Source of the DNA: Castellaniella sp049651205
GTDB taxonomy: Bacteria; Pseudomonadota; Gammaproteobacteria; Burkholderiales; Burkholderiaceae_B
DNA: 64,000 nt
Direction of reading: 5' to 3'
NCBI RefSeq assembly: GCF_049651205.1
Contig: NZ_JBASBR010000004.1
Coordinates: forward strand, 1-64,000
Below the pieces are notes generated by a model. That model searched no databases and had not been told where the DNA came from. It saw nothing but the letters and a program-made list of their open reading frames with translations. Positions 1-6,705 of the stretch are shown here, one piece after another. Position numbers and translations under genes: made by a program. Position 1 is the stretch's first letter. Every line of letters starts with the position of its first letter.

Positions 1-128
1 CTCGCGCCGTGCATATGGCTTCAGGAATTTTGAGAATTACCGCTTAAGAGTCTTGGCTCAATGCGGCTGGAACGGTGTGATCAACCGTGTCTGATGAATG
101 CGTATCCCCCGATTATGGGGTAGAGCCC
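1..128 (+). mobile_element. Right end of an ISL3-family insertion sequence (truncated by the window edge)
   Basis: The first 94 bases encode the last residues of an ISL3-type transposase. About 35 bp later the sequence ends in a GC-rich end-like sequence whose complement reads GGGCTCTACCCC (117-128), resembling the GG-CTC-type terminal inverted repeats of that family. The boundary near 128 is inferred. The other end and the expected 8-bp target duplication lie outside the window, so the element cannot be named. Confidence 0.6.
2..94 (+). CDS. ISL3 (IS204/IS1001/IS1165) family transposase, C-terminal 30 residues
   Basis: This reading frame is open from the window edge to a TGA and encodes the last 30 residues of a protein. 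The segment AYGFRNFENYRLRVLAQCGW is the conserved C-terminus of ISL3-family DDE transposases, where a Y/F-G-F/Y-R-N-F-x-N-Y/F-R-L-R pattern recurs. The DDE catalytic core would lie upstream of the window, so whether the copy is intact cannot be judged. Its position just downstream of the ssrA 3' end is notable because ssrA is a frequent integration neighbourhood. The family call rests on this short motif only. Confidence 0.65.
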   Translation, partial: SRRAYGFRNFENYRLRVLAQCGWNGVINRV

Positions 129-211
129 AGATGGATTAATCAAATGTTCCCCCAGAAGTACCCACAAAGGCAACTGGTTTTTAATGGATTGGATTGGATG
201 AAATTGGCAAG

Positions 212-243
212 AAAAAACCCGCATATCGTTTAAATATGCGGGT
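212..243 (-). terminator. Rho-independent terminator of ssrA
   Basis: Read on the minus strand, the stem ACCCGCATAT pairs with ATATGCGGGT around a 7-nt loop and runs straight into a T tract. It lies 27 bases beyond the tmRNA CCA end, as expected for ssrA termination. Confidence 0.85.
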
Positions 244-269
244 CTTGAAAGGTTTCTAGCTAGGTGTTC

Positions 270-635
270 TGGTGGAGCCGGGGGGAATTGAACCCCCGTC
301 CGCAAGCCCTCTGCAAGTAGCTCTACATACTTAGTTGGCCAATTTTAAAGTTTTAACCTTGGATCATGCCGGACAACAGGCCCTTCCGCAGCGATTCACA
401 CTAATTTAAGATCCGGCCCAGTGACCTGACAGAATCCGATTCCCTGAGAATGACGCTGCTATGGGTTTTACCCCATCCGACCCAGGGACAGATCGGTGCA
501 GCGGCTCACCGCTTAAGCGGCCAGAGCGAAACGCTCGTCGTTGGCGTTTGTAGTTTTCCAGTGGATTTACGAGCGAACTGGTGCTCGGTATGCACTATCT
601 TGTTTTGTGACCCACGTCGAAGCCAAATCGGCCCC
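270..635 (-). ncRNA. ssrA: tmRNA (SsrA), tag ANDERFALAA
   Basis: This is a complete 366-nt transfer-messenger RNA, which frees ribosomes stalled on mRNAs lacking a stop codon and tags the nascent peptide for proteolysis together with SmpB. The 5' end GGGGCCG pairs with the 3' CGGCTCC followed by A and CCA, forming the tRNA-like acceptor stem. The T arm (GGGGGTTCAATTCCCCC) sits next to the 3' end. The tag frame at 513-545 reads A-N-D-E-R-F-A-L-A-A then TAA, with GCC as the resume codon. This tag is typical of Bordetella-type betaproteobacteria. The remaining body is consistent with pseudoknots but was not folded. Confidence 0.96.
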
Positions 636-645
636 AGAGCTTGTC

Positions 646-674
646 ATTGTACTGGCATTCCATATAAAACAATA
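646..674 (-). promoter_or_regulatory. Candidate sigma-70 promoter of ssrA
   Basis: On the minus strand a TACAAT -10 hexamer (646-651) lies about 10 nt before the tmRNA 5' end. A weak -35 (TATTGT, 669-674) follows at a 17-nt spacing. The -10 placement is convincing; the -35 is poor. Confidence 0.5.
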
Positions 675-754
675 CCTTTGCGGCAGATCGCCCGGCTTGC
701 AGTACGATGAAGTCTCCAATCGGCAACATTGCTGCCCTCCACAGGAGCTTTTTC

Positions 755-1423
755 ATGGACATTACCCTGACGTCCGCCGACAGTCACGAATTCACCGCCT
801 ACATCAATGGCCCCGACACCGCCCGCGTAGGGGTGGTGGTTTTGCCAGAGATCTTTGGCATCAACGCCTATATCCGTTCTGTCGTGGATCGCTATGCGGC
901 CCTGGGCTACCGGGCCATCTGCCCCTCGCTCTTCGACCGCCGCACCACACCCGAGCACGGTGTCCAACTGGGCTACAGCCCCGAAGACGTGCAGCGCGGC
1001 CTGGGGTATAAAAAATCGATTGCCGACGAGACCGCACAACTGGACATCGAGGCAGCGGCCGATGCGCTAAAGGGCCAGCAGACGCGGCTGCTTACGGGCT
1101 ATTGCTGGGGTGGCTATCTCTCCTGGCGTATGGCGTGCCTGTCCAGCCACTTTGCGGCGGCCTCTTGCTGGCACGGGGGCGGCATCGTCAATCACTGCAA
1201 CGACGTGGCCAAAATCCCGGTGCAAATGCACTTTGGCGGCCAGGATGGCTCCATCCCCTTGTCAGACGTCGAGAAGATCCGCGCGGCTCAACCCAACGTC
1301 CAGATCCATATCTATCAAGAGGCCGGGCATTCGTTTGGGCGCGAGGCAACACCCGCATACCGCCCAGAGGCCGCTCAACTGGCCTGGGACAGAACCCTTG
1401 CGTTTTTCCAACAGCAATCGTGA
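755..1423 (+). CDS. Dienelactone hydrolase family protein
   Basis: This 222-residue alpha/beta hydrolase has the length of the dienelactone hydrolase family. The Cys-Asp-His triad is visible: nucleophile C117 in GYCWGG, D164 in GGQDGS and H192 in EAGHSFGR; E32 in LPEIFG matches the conserved glutamate of the family. It probably acts on lactone or ester substrates in the cytoplasm, but no chlorocatechol or other aromatic pathway genes are adjacent, so the substrate is unknown. I chose the ATG at 755 because AGGAG lies 7 nt upstream; an in-frame ATG at 707 lacks a ribosome binding site. It stands alone, divergent from ssrA. Confidence 0.85.
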   Translation: MDITLTSADSHEFTAYINGPDTARVGVVVLPEIFGINAYIRSVVDRYAALGYRAICPSLFDRRTTPEHGVQLGYSPEDVQRGLGYKKSIADETAQLDIEAAADALKGQQTRLLTGYCWGGYLSWRMACLSSHFAAASCWHGGGIVNHCNDVAKIPVQMHFGGQDGSIPLSDVEKIRAAQPNVQIHIYQEAGHSFGREATPAYRPEAAQLAWDRTLAFFQQQS

Positions 1424-1665
1424 GGATTTGTGCCTAAACAGGCCAGACAACCCGCTTGTGTAGTCTTTTGAATCCTTTCTTCGCAAGCTGTCGGCATTTA
1501 AGCAAGGCCTTTGGGTGACAATCAGCCTTGTGGTTTGCTCGGGTAGTCTATCCAGGCATTTCACTGAGTCGCCCCGATCTGGTTCGCCTGGTTGTTTAAT
1601 CCCCCAGTCAGCCTGCCAGGCCGGGGTGCCTCCTGAAAGATTTCTGATTACTTGCGAGGTATCAC

Positions 1666-1986
1666 ATGAAAAAAGCCTTGATCGCGACGATCCTGTGTAT
1701 GGGTGGCCTATTGGCCACCGCGCCGGCAGCCCAGGCAGATGTCGATATTGGTGTCTCGATCGGCATTCCTGGTGTGATCTGGGGTAGCCCCGGCTACTAC
1801 TACCCACCGCGGCCTTACTATCACCGCCCGCGGGTTGTGGTGGTGCCCGAGCCTGTTTATGTACCCGGCCCCGTCTATCGCATGGGTTGGGCAGACCGCG
1901 GCCACTACGACCGCCACGAGCGCAAACACTGGAAGAAAAACTGGAAACACAACCGTGGCCATCGCGGCCGTGGCTGGGACGACTAA
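1666..1986 (+). CDS. Small secreted Tyr/Pro/His/Arg-rich protein
   Basis: This 106-residue protein has a clear Sec signal peptide (MKKALIATILCMGG, cleavage probably after AQA at about 25). A short Gly/Ile stretch follows, then a Tyr/Pro-rich segment (GYYYPPRPYYHRP), a Val/Pro segment, and a strongly basic His/Arg/Lys tail ending RGRGWDD. Similar short periplasmic or surface proteins are common in betaproteobacteria, usually without assigned function; I do not recognise a defined family. A GAGG element precedes the ATG, and a strong terminator follows the stop, so it is a monocistronic unit. Confidence 0.75.
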   Translation: MKKALIATILCMGGLLATAPAAQADVDIGVSIGIPGVIWGSPGYYYPPRPYYHRPRVVVVPEPVYVPGPVYRMGWADRGHYDRHERKHWKKNWKHNRGHRGRGWDD

Positions 1987-1999
1987 CTTGCGCAACAAC

Positions 2000-2030
2000 A
2001 TCAGGGGGCCAATCGGCCCCCTGATTTCAT
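2000..2030 (+). terminator. Rho-independent terminator after the small secreted protein
   Basis: A perfect 11-bp stem (ATCAGGGGGCC with GGCCCCCTGAT, loop AATC) is followed by TTCATT. It lies 14 bases after the upstream stop. The T tract is short, but the stem is very strong. Confidence 0.75.
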
Positions 2031-2084
2031 TACACTGCCCGGGCAGCAAACTTTGATGTTTGCAAGCTGCGGGCCGTTTGACCC

Positions 2085-2966
2085 TTAAGCAGCAGCGGGC
2101 TCGGCCAGCACACCATCACGGTAATCGCGCAGGGCTTGCTCGATTTCCTCTTGGGTATTCATTACAAACGGCCCATATTGCACGATGGGTTCTTTAAGCG
2201 GCTTGCCTGCCAGCAGCAACACCCGCACCCCATCGGCAGCCCCGGCAACCGGCGCAATCCGTACGACATCGCCCTCGCGGCCGTACCAGACGGTATGGCC
2301 TGCCGGCACGATTTGCTGGCCGCCATCAAACTGGCCCTCAAAAACGTACAGCAAGGCGTCATGCGTGGCCGGTACGGGGATCTCGACAGACTGCCCGGCC
2401 ATCACACAGATATCAGCAATCAGTGGCTGCGTAACCGAGGCGCGGCTGCCCTGCCCCGGGCCTTTTAGCGGGCATGTGGCCCAGGGAATGGTACCGGCAA
2501 TCAGCTTGATGAAACCGCCATCAGGCAAATCGGCTGTGGCCAGCGCTTCTGCGGGGATATCCCGATAATGCGCGGGCTGCATTTTTTCGGAAGCCGGCAG
2601 ATTGAGCCAGATCTGAAAGCCGCGCAGCAAGCCGTTTTCTTGTTGCGGCATTTCTTCGTGGATAATGCCTCGGCCAGCGGTCATCCACTGCACACCACCC
2701 GCCTTGAGGTCTCCCTCGTTGCCCATGTGATCGCGGTGACGCATATGGCCATCCACAATGTAGGTGACGGTTTCAAAGCCACGGTGCGGGTGCGCCGGAA
2801 ACCCTGCGATGTAATCATCCGGATTGTCAGACGAGAACGCATCCAGCATCAAAAATGGATCCATGCGAACCTGGTGCTGATAACCCACGGCGCGCAACAG
2901 GCGAACCCCGGCACCGTCTTGTGTGGCCTGGGCGGGCAAAATGCGTGTGATGGAACGAGTGCTCAT
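2085..2966 (-). CDS. Pirin family protein
   Basis: This 293-residue bicupin has the pirin hallmark HPHRGFETVTYI, followed by a His-rich metal-binding stretch (GHMRHRDHMGNEGDLKAGG) and GRGIIHEE. Pirins are metal-dependent cupins; some bacterial members act as quercetin 2,3-dioxygenases and others modulate metabolic enzymes or respond to redox state. The C-terminal cupin is also present. The ATG has a GGAGATG-type ribosome binding site. It is transcribed divergently from a LysR gene 95 bp away, the usual arrangement for a LysR-controlled target. Confidence 0.88.
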   Translation of the reverse strand: MSTRSITRILPAQATQDGAGVRLLRAVGYQHQVRMDPFLMLDAFSSDNPDDYIAGFPAHPHRGFETVTYIVDGHMRHRDHMGNEGDLKAGGVQWMTAGRGIIHEEMPQQENGLLRGFQIWLNLPASEKMQPAHYRDIPAEALATADLPDGGFIKLIAGTIPWATCPLKGPGQGSRASVTQPLIADICVMAGQSVEIPVPATHDALLYVFEGQFDGGQQIVPAGHTVWYGREGDVVRIAPVAGAADGVRVLLLAGKPLKEPIVQYGPFVMNTQEEIEQALRDYRDGVLAEPAAA

Positions 2967-3061
2967 GCAACATCTCCTTGTTTCTCAATGGTTTCCATTA
3001 TGAATCATATAATTCGATTATCCATGGTAAAAATCAAGATGGTTTAATCTAAAAATTAGAT
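2967..3061. promoter_or_regulatory. Divergent pirin/lysR promoter region with LysR-type half-sites
   Basis: This AT-rich 95-bp region separates the divergent genes. At 3001-3016 TGAAT and ATTCG flank a 6-nt spacer, giving a T-N11-A-like dyad of the kind bound by LysR proteins. A second AT-rich stretch ends at the lysR ATG. The binding assignment is inference. Confidence 0.4.
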
Positions 3062-3967
3062 ATGTCAGACATTATTCCCTTGGCTTACTGGCAGGCGCTC
3101 ATCGCTGTGGTGGATCACAATGGCTACGCACAAGCCGCCGAGGCCCTGGGCAAAAGCCAGTCGGCCGTCAGCTATGCCATCCAGCGCCTCGAAGACCAGT
3201 TGGGCTTGCGCCTGTTTCGCCTGCAAGGCCGGCGGGCGGTACCCACGCACTCGGGCCAGATCCTGTTGCAACGGGCCCGTGTATTGGTAGAACACGCCCA
3301 GGGGCTGGACTCTGCCGGACGCCAGCTGGCTGCGGGGCGCGAGCCCTTGCTGCGTGTGGCCATCGACGCCATATGCCCGGATTGGCTGCTCTTGGCAGCC
3401 CTGGTGCAATTCAGTAAAGATTGCCAGGCCACCCGTGTCGAGATCCAGGAAACCGTACTCAGTGGCACCGATGAAGCCTTGCTGCGACGCGAGGCAGACC
3501 TGGTCATCACGTCCCGCATCCCGCAAGGTTTTAGCGGCGAGCCCATGATGCAGGTGCGGTTTGTGGCGGTTGCCGCACCCGATCATCCGCTGCATGCACT
3601 GGGGCGGCCACTGCAATGGGCCGACCTGCGCCAACATCGGCAGCTGGTGGTACGGGACTCAGGTACACGAAGAGAAAGCTCTGGATGGCTGGATGCCGAA
3701 CAGCGCTGGACATTCAGTGAGCCGATCACATCCATCAGGGCGGCATGCGCCGGCCTGGGGTTTGCGTGGTACGCAGAGCAGCGCATACGCGACGAACTTA
3801 AAGATGGCCGCCTACGCGTCTTACCCCTGCAAGAAGGCCGCCATCGCTACGCCATGCTGTATCGGGTGTTTGCGCAGCCAGACTTTATCGGCCCTGCCTG
3901 CCAAGAGTTGGCCAACGCGCTGGATGAGCAGATCCGGGCGGCCGGCCTGGGGCCCAGCAGCCCATAG
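3062..3967 (+). CDS. LysR family transcriptional regulator
   Basis: This 301-residue protein has an N-terminal winged helix-turn-helix (residues 5-65, including AQAAEALGKSQSAVSYAIQRLE) followed by a periplasmic-binding-protein-like effector domain. The start is the ATG 95 bp from the divergent pirin gene. By family precedent it binds the shared intergenic region, represses itself and responds to a small ligand while controlling pirin. The effector cannot be deduced. Confidence 0.9.
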   Translation: MSDIIPLAYWQALIAVVDHNGYAQAAEALGKSQSAVSYAIQRLEDQLGLRLFRLQGRRAVPTHSGQILLQRARVLVEHAQGLDSAGRQLAAGREPLLRVAIDAICPDWLLLAALVQFSKDCQATRVEIQETVLSGTDEALLRREADLVITSRIPQGFSGEPMMQVRFVAVAAPDHPLHALGRPLQWADLRQHRQLVVRDSGTRRESSGWLDAEQRWTFSEPITSIRAACAGLGFAWYAEQRIRDELKDGRLRVLPLQEGRHRYAMLYRVFAQPDFIGPACQELANALDEQIRAAGLGPSSP

Positions 3968-3990
3968 GCGGCCGGCCCATCTGCGCTGGC

Positions 3991-4977
3991 TTAAAGGCCG
4001 ACGTTTTCTTTTTGCAGCACTTGCTCGGCCCGGTAGCTGGACCGAACCAATGCGCCCGAAACCACCTCACGAAAGCCCTTGGACAGACCAAGATCGCGAT
4101 AGGCGCGGAATTGCTCGGGGGTAACAAAGCGGCGCACGGGCAAGTGATTGGACGTGGGCCGCATGTACTGGCCAAATGTCAGGATATCCACGTTGGCAGC
4201 CCGGATGTCGTCCATGGCCTGTTCGATTTCTTCGTCGGTTTCGCCCAGACCCAGCATCATGCTGGTTTTGGTGAGGGTATGCGGTGCGTACTGCTTGGCG
4301 TAGGCCAGCACATCCAGCGTTTGCCGGTAACCGGCACGCACATCACGCACTACGTGGGTCAGGCGCTCGACGGTTTCGATATTCTGCGCAAACGTGATCA
4401 GGCCGGCATCCAAGATTGTTTCGATGGCGCTTTTCTGCCCCTGGAAATCGGGGGTCAGGGCCTCGACAGCGGTTTCGGGCGAGCGCTGATGAATGGCCCG
4501 GATACAGGCGGCGTAATGCCCGGCGCCACCATCCAGCAGATCATCACGGTCTACTGAGGTCAGTACCACGTATTTCAGCCGCATCAAGACCACGGCATCA
4601 GCCACGCTATTTGGCTCGTTGTGATCCAGCCAGCCATGCGGATTGCCTGTACTGACTGCGCAAAACTTGCAGGCCCGGGTGCACACCGACCCCATCAGCA
4701 TCAGCGTAGCGGTACCCCGCCCCCAGCACTCGGCAATATTGGGACACTTGGACTCTGCGCACACCGTATTCAGCTTGTGCGTCTGCACAATGTCGCGAAT
4801 CTCTTGGTAGCCCTTACCCGCGGGCACCCGCACACGCAACCAGGCGGGCTTGGGGGCAGAGTCTGGGATCTCGGTAAGCTCGCTGGGCCGCATGCCGTCT
4901 TTAACGGCGCGGGTGCCCTGCGGGCTGACAAATTTGGAGCCCGAACGGGCGCGGATAATGGGGACTTCAGTCGTCAT
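3991..4977 (-). CDS. lipA: Lipoyl synthase
   Basis: This radical SAM enzyme inserts two sulfurs at C6 and C8 of protein-bound octanoyl groups, making the lipoyl cofactor of pyruvate and 2-oxoglutarate dehydrogenases and the glycine cleavage system. Both iron-sulfur motifs are visible: C73-x4-C78-x5-C84 for the auxiliary cluster and C99-x3-C103-x2-C106 for the radical SAM cluster. A C-terminal RSSY motif ligates the auxiliary cluster. The length of 328 residues is normal. I chose ATG 4977; an in-frame TTG at 4995 is possible. lipB, often next door in related genomes, is not beside it here. Confidence 0.97.
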   Translation of the reverse strand: MTTEVPIIRARSGSKFVSPQGTRAVKDGMRPSELTEIPDSAPKPAWLRVRVPAGKGYQEIRDIVQTHKLNTVCAESKCPNIAECWGRGTATLMLMGSVCTRACKFCAVSTGNPHGWLDHNEPNSVADAVVLMRLKYVVLTSVDRDDLLDGGAGHYAACIRAIHQRSPETAVEALTPDFQGQKSAIETILDAGLITFAQNIETVERLTHVVRDVRAGYRQTLDVLAYAKQYAPHTLTKTSMMLGLGETDEEIEQAMDDIRAANVDILTFGQYMRPTSNHLPVRRFVTPEQFRAYRDLGLSKGFREVVSGALVRSSYRAEQVLQKENVGL

Positions 4978-5109
4978 GGGTGAAAACCTGTACAAAATGA
5001 AGAAAATGGGTGCGCGTCAGCCCCGGCGCGCACCTGCGGCGATAGTACCACGCGCCACCTGCCGGGTTCTGCTTTCCTGATGCCTGAGGGGCTCGGTATA
5101 CTGGCGGCC

Positions 5110-6705
5110 ATGCAGCCACCGCGCCCCCCCAAGATTCCGCTTTTAGCCCGCCCACCAGGCACTGCCCTGGTGCTTGTTTGTCTGCTGGGCATGGTGGCAC
5201 TCTGGACCACCCTGTGCGCAATCAGCCACTCTGCGCCTGATCTTGACGGCATGGAAGAGCTGGTGTGGGCGGCCAGCCTGGAGCTTGGCTACACCAAGCA
5301 CCCGCCACTGCCCTCCTGGGTCATGTACTTTGCCACACAGATGTTCGGGCGCCCCGTATGGCTGCCATTTTTGATGGGGCAGATTTTTTCGGCACTGGGC
5401 CTGTGGTTTGTCTGGAAACTGGCACGCGAATTCACTACCCCCCGCAAAGCTCTGATGGCTGTCTTGTTGGTATCTGTGACGGCTTATTTTTCACTGCGCG
5501 GCACAATCTATAACCACAACACGGCCCAGCTGTGGTCGGTCACAGCGTCTATTTGGCTATTTTATCGGGCCGTGCGCAAGCAGCAGATGCGCGACTGGAT
5601 CCTCTTGGGTGCGGTCAGCGGCTTGGCGATGCTGACCAAGTACAGTGCCCTGATCCAGTTTGCGGCGTTCTTTCTGTACCTGCTGCGCAGTGGCGCCTGG
5701 CGCACACGCCGCACCTGGCTGGGTGTGGGGGTGGCCACCTTTGGTTTTCTGTGCGTGCTCAGCCCGCATCTGTTCTGGCTGGCCCAACACCACTTCGAGC
5801 CGCTGCTGTACGCCGACCACTCTCTGGAGGCCAGCGGCCGCTTGGCTGCCTGGGCAGATCTGCTGGCGTTTTCTTTGGATCAGGCAGGCCGGCTGGCACC
5901 CATGCTGCTGGTGCTGATCGCCTGTGTGTTCTGGCGACGCCGCTGCGCAGACCGCGCACCTGGTTACCCAGCCAACGATGAGCACTTTGAACCAGACACC
6001 CACGCCACCCGATACTGGCCCGAAATATCAGCACCTGATCGACAGTTTCTGCTGTGGGTAGGGCTGGCACCCTTTATATCCACCGTAGCAATCTCTGCAC
6101 TGCTGGGCTCACGGCTGGAAGCCTCCTGGGCCAGCACGTTTTTTGTGCTGTTTGGTTTTTTTGGCATGGGCTATCTGCGCGGACCAGAAGGCGTACAGAT
6201 GCGCCGCGTGCTGATCTTGGTGGTTGGCCTGCATATTGTGATGGCACTGGGTTATGCCGCGGCTAGGGGCCCGCTGGCCACCGCCATGGGCAAGGCGGCG
6301 CGATCCACCTATCCCGGGCCCGCCCTGGCAGCCTTGGCCATACAGCACTGGCAAGCCCATCAACCTGGGCGCCCCTTGCGGGTAGTGGTTTCCAACACCT
6401 GGCTGGGGGGCAATATTGCCATCCATACAGGCACCAATACCCAGGTATACATTGATGCCAGCGACGAGCATTCGCCCTGGTTTGCCCCCGGTACCGCCCT
6501 GCAGTGCGGGGCGCTGGTGGCTTTCAGTGCAGCGGGCCGGGCGGCCCCTGCTCCGGCCGTGCAGGCCCTTTATGATGCCGCACCCTGGAAGGGCACGGAT
6601 AACGTGCAGTGGTCTGGCCCCAAAGGCCGGGTGATCGACCTGCATTGGGCGGTAATACCCGCTACCTCAAACTGCCTGCGTGGCGCGGCTGAGCCACGCG
6701 GCTAA
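5110..6705 (+). CDS. GT-C (ArnT/PMT_2-like, family 39) membrane glycosyltransferase
   Basis: This is an integral membrane protein of about 531 residues with roughly ten hydrophobic helices and a soluble C-terminal part. The first periplasmic loop carries an acidic pair after the first helix (APDLDGMEEL) and KHPPLPSW, which resembles polyprenyl-phosphate-sugar-dependent PMT_2 transferases that modify lipid A, proteins or glycans on the periplasmic face. The acceptor is unknown, and no polyprenyl-phosphate sugar synthase is adjacent. The start is uncertain: ATG 5110 follows a TATACT sequence by 7 nt with no ribosome binding site, and ATG 5080 is in frame upstream. It converges on, and overlaps by 4 nt, the GGDEF-EAL gene. 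Confidence 0.8.
   Translation: MQPPRPPKIPLLARPPGTALVLVCLLGMVALWTTLCAISHSAPDLDGMEELVWAASLELGYTKHPPLPSWVMYFATQMFGRPVWLPFLMGQIFSALGLWFVWKLAREFTTPRKALMAVLLVSVTAYFSLRGTIYNHNTAQLWSVTASIWLFYRAVRKQQMRDWILLGAVSGLAMLTKYSALIQFAAFFLYLLRSGAWRTRRTWLGVGVATFGFLCVLSPHLFWLAQHHFEPLLYADHSLEASGRLAAWADLLAFSLDQAGRLAPMLLVLIACVFWRRRCADRAPGYPANDEHFEPDTHATRYWPEISAPDRQFLLWVGLAPFISTVAISALLGSRLEASWASTFFVLFGFFGMGYLRGPEGVQMRRVLILVVGLHIVMALGYAAARGPLATAMGKAARSTYPGPALAALAIQHWQAHQPGRPLRVVVSNTWLGGNIAIHTGTNTQVYIDASDEHSPWFAPGTALQCGALVAFSAAGRAAPAPAVQALYDAAPWKGTDNVQWSGPKGRVIDLHWAVIPATSNCLRGAAEPRG

Noticed and set aside
81..305. 74-codon minus-strand frame between the IS end and ssrA
   Set aside because: It spans the ssrA terminator and the tmRNA 3' end, which cannot be coding, and has no start signals.
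450..1011. Two open frames of 86 and 156 codons across 450-1011
   Set aside because: They run through the tmRNA or the dienelactone hydrolase gene in another frame and have no ribosome binding site or recognisable domain.
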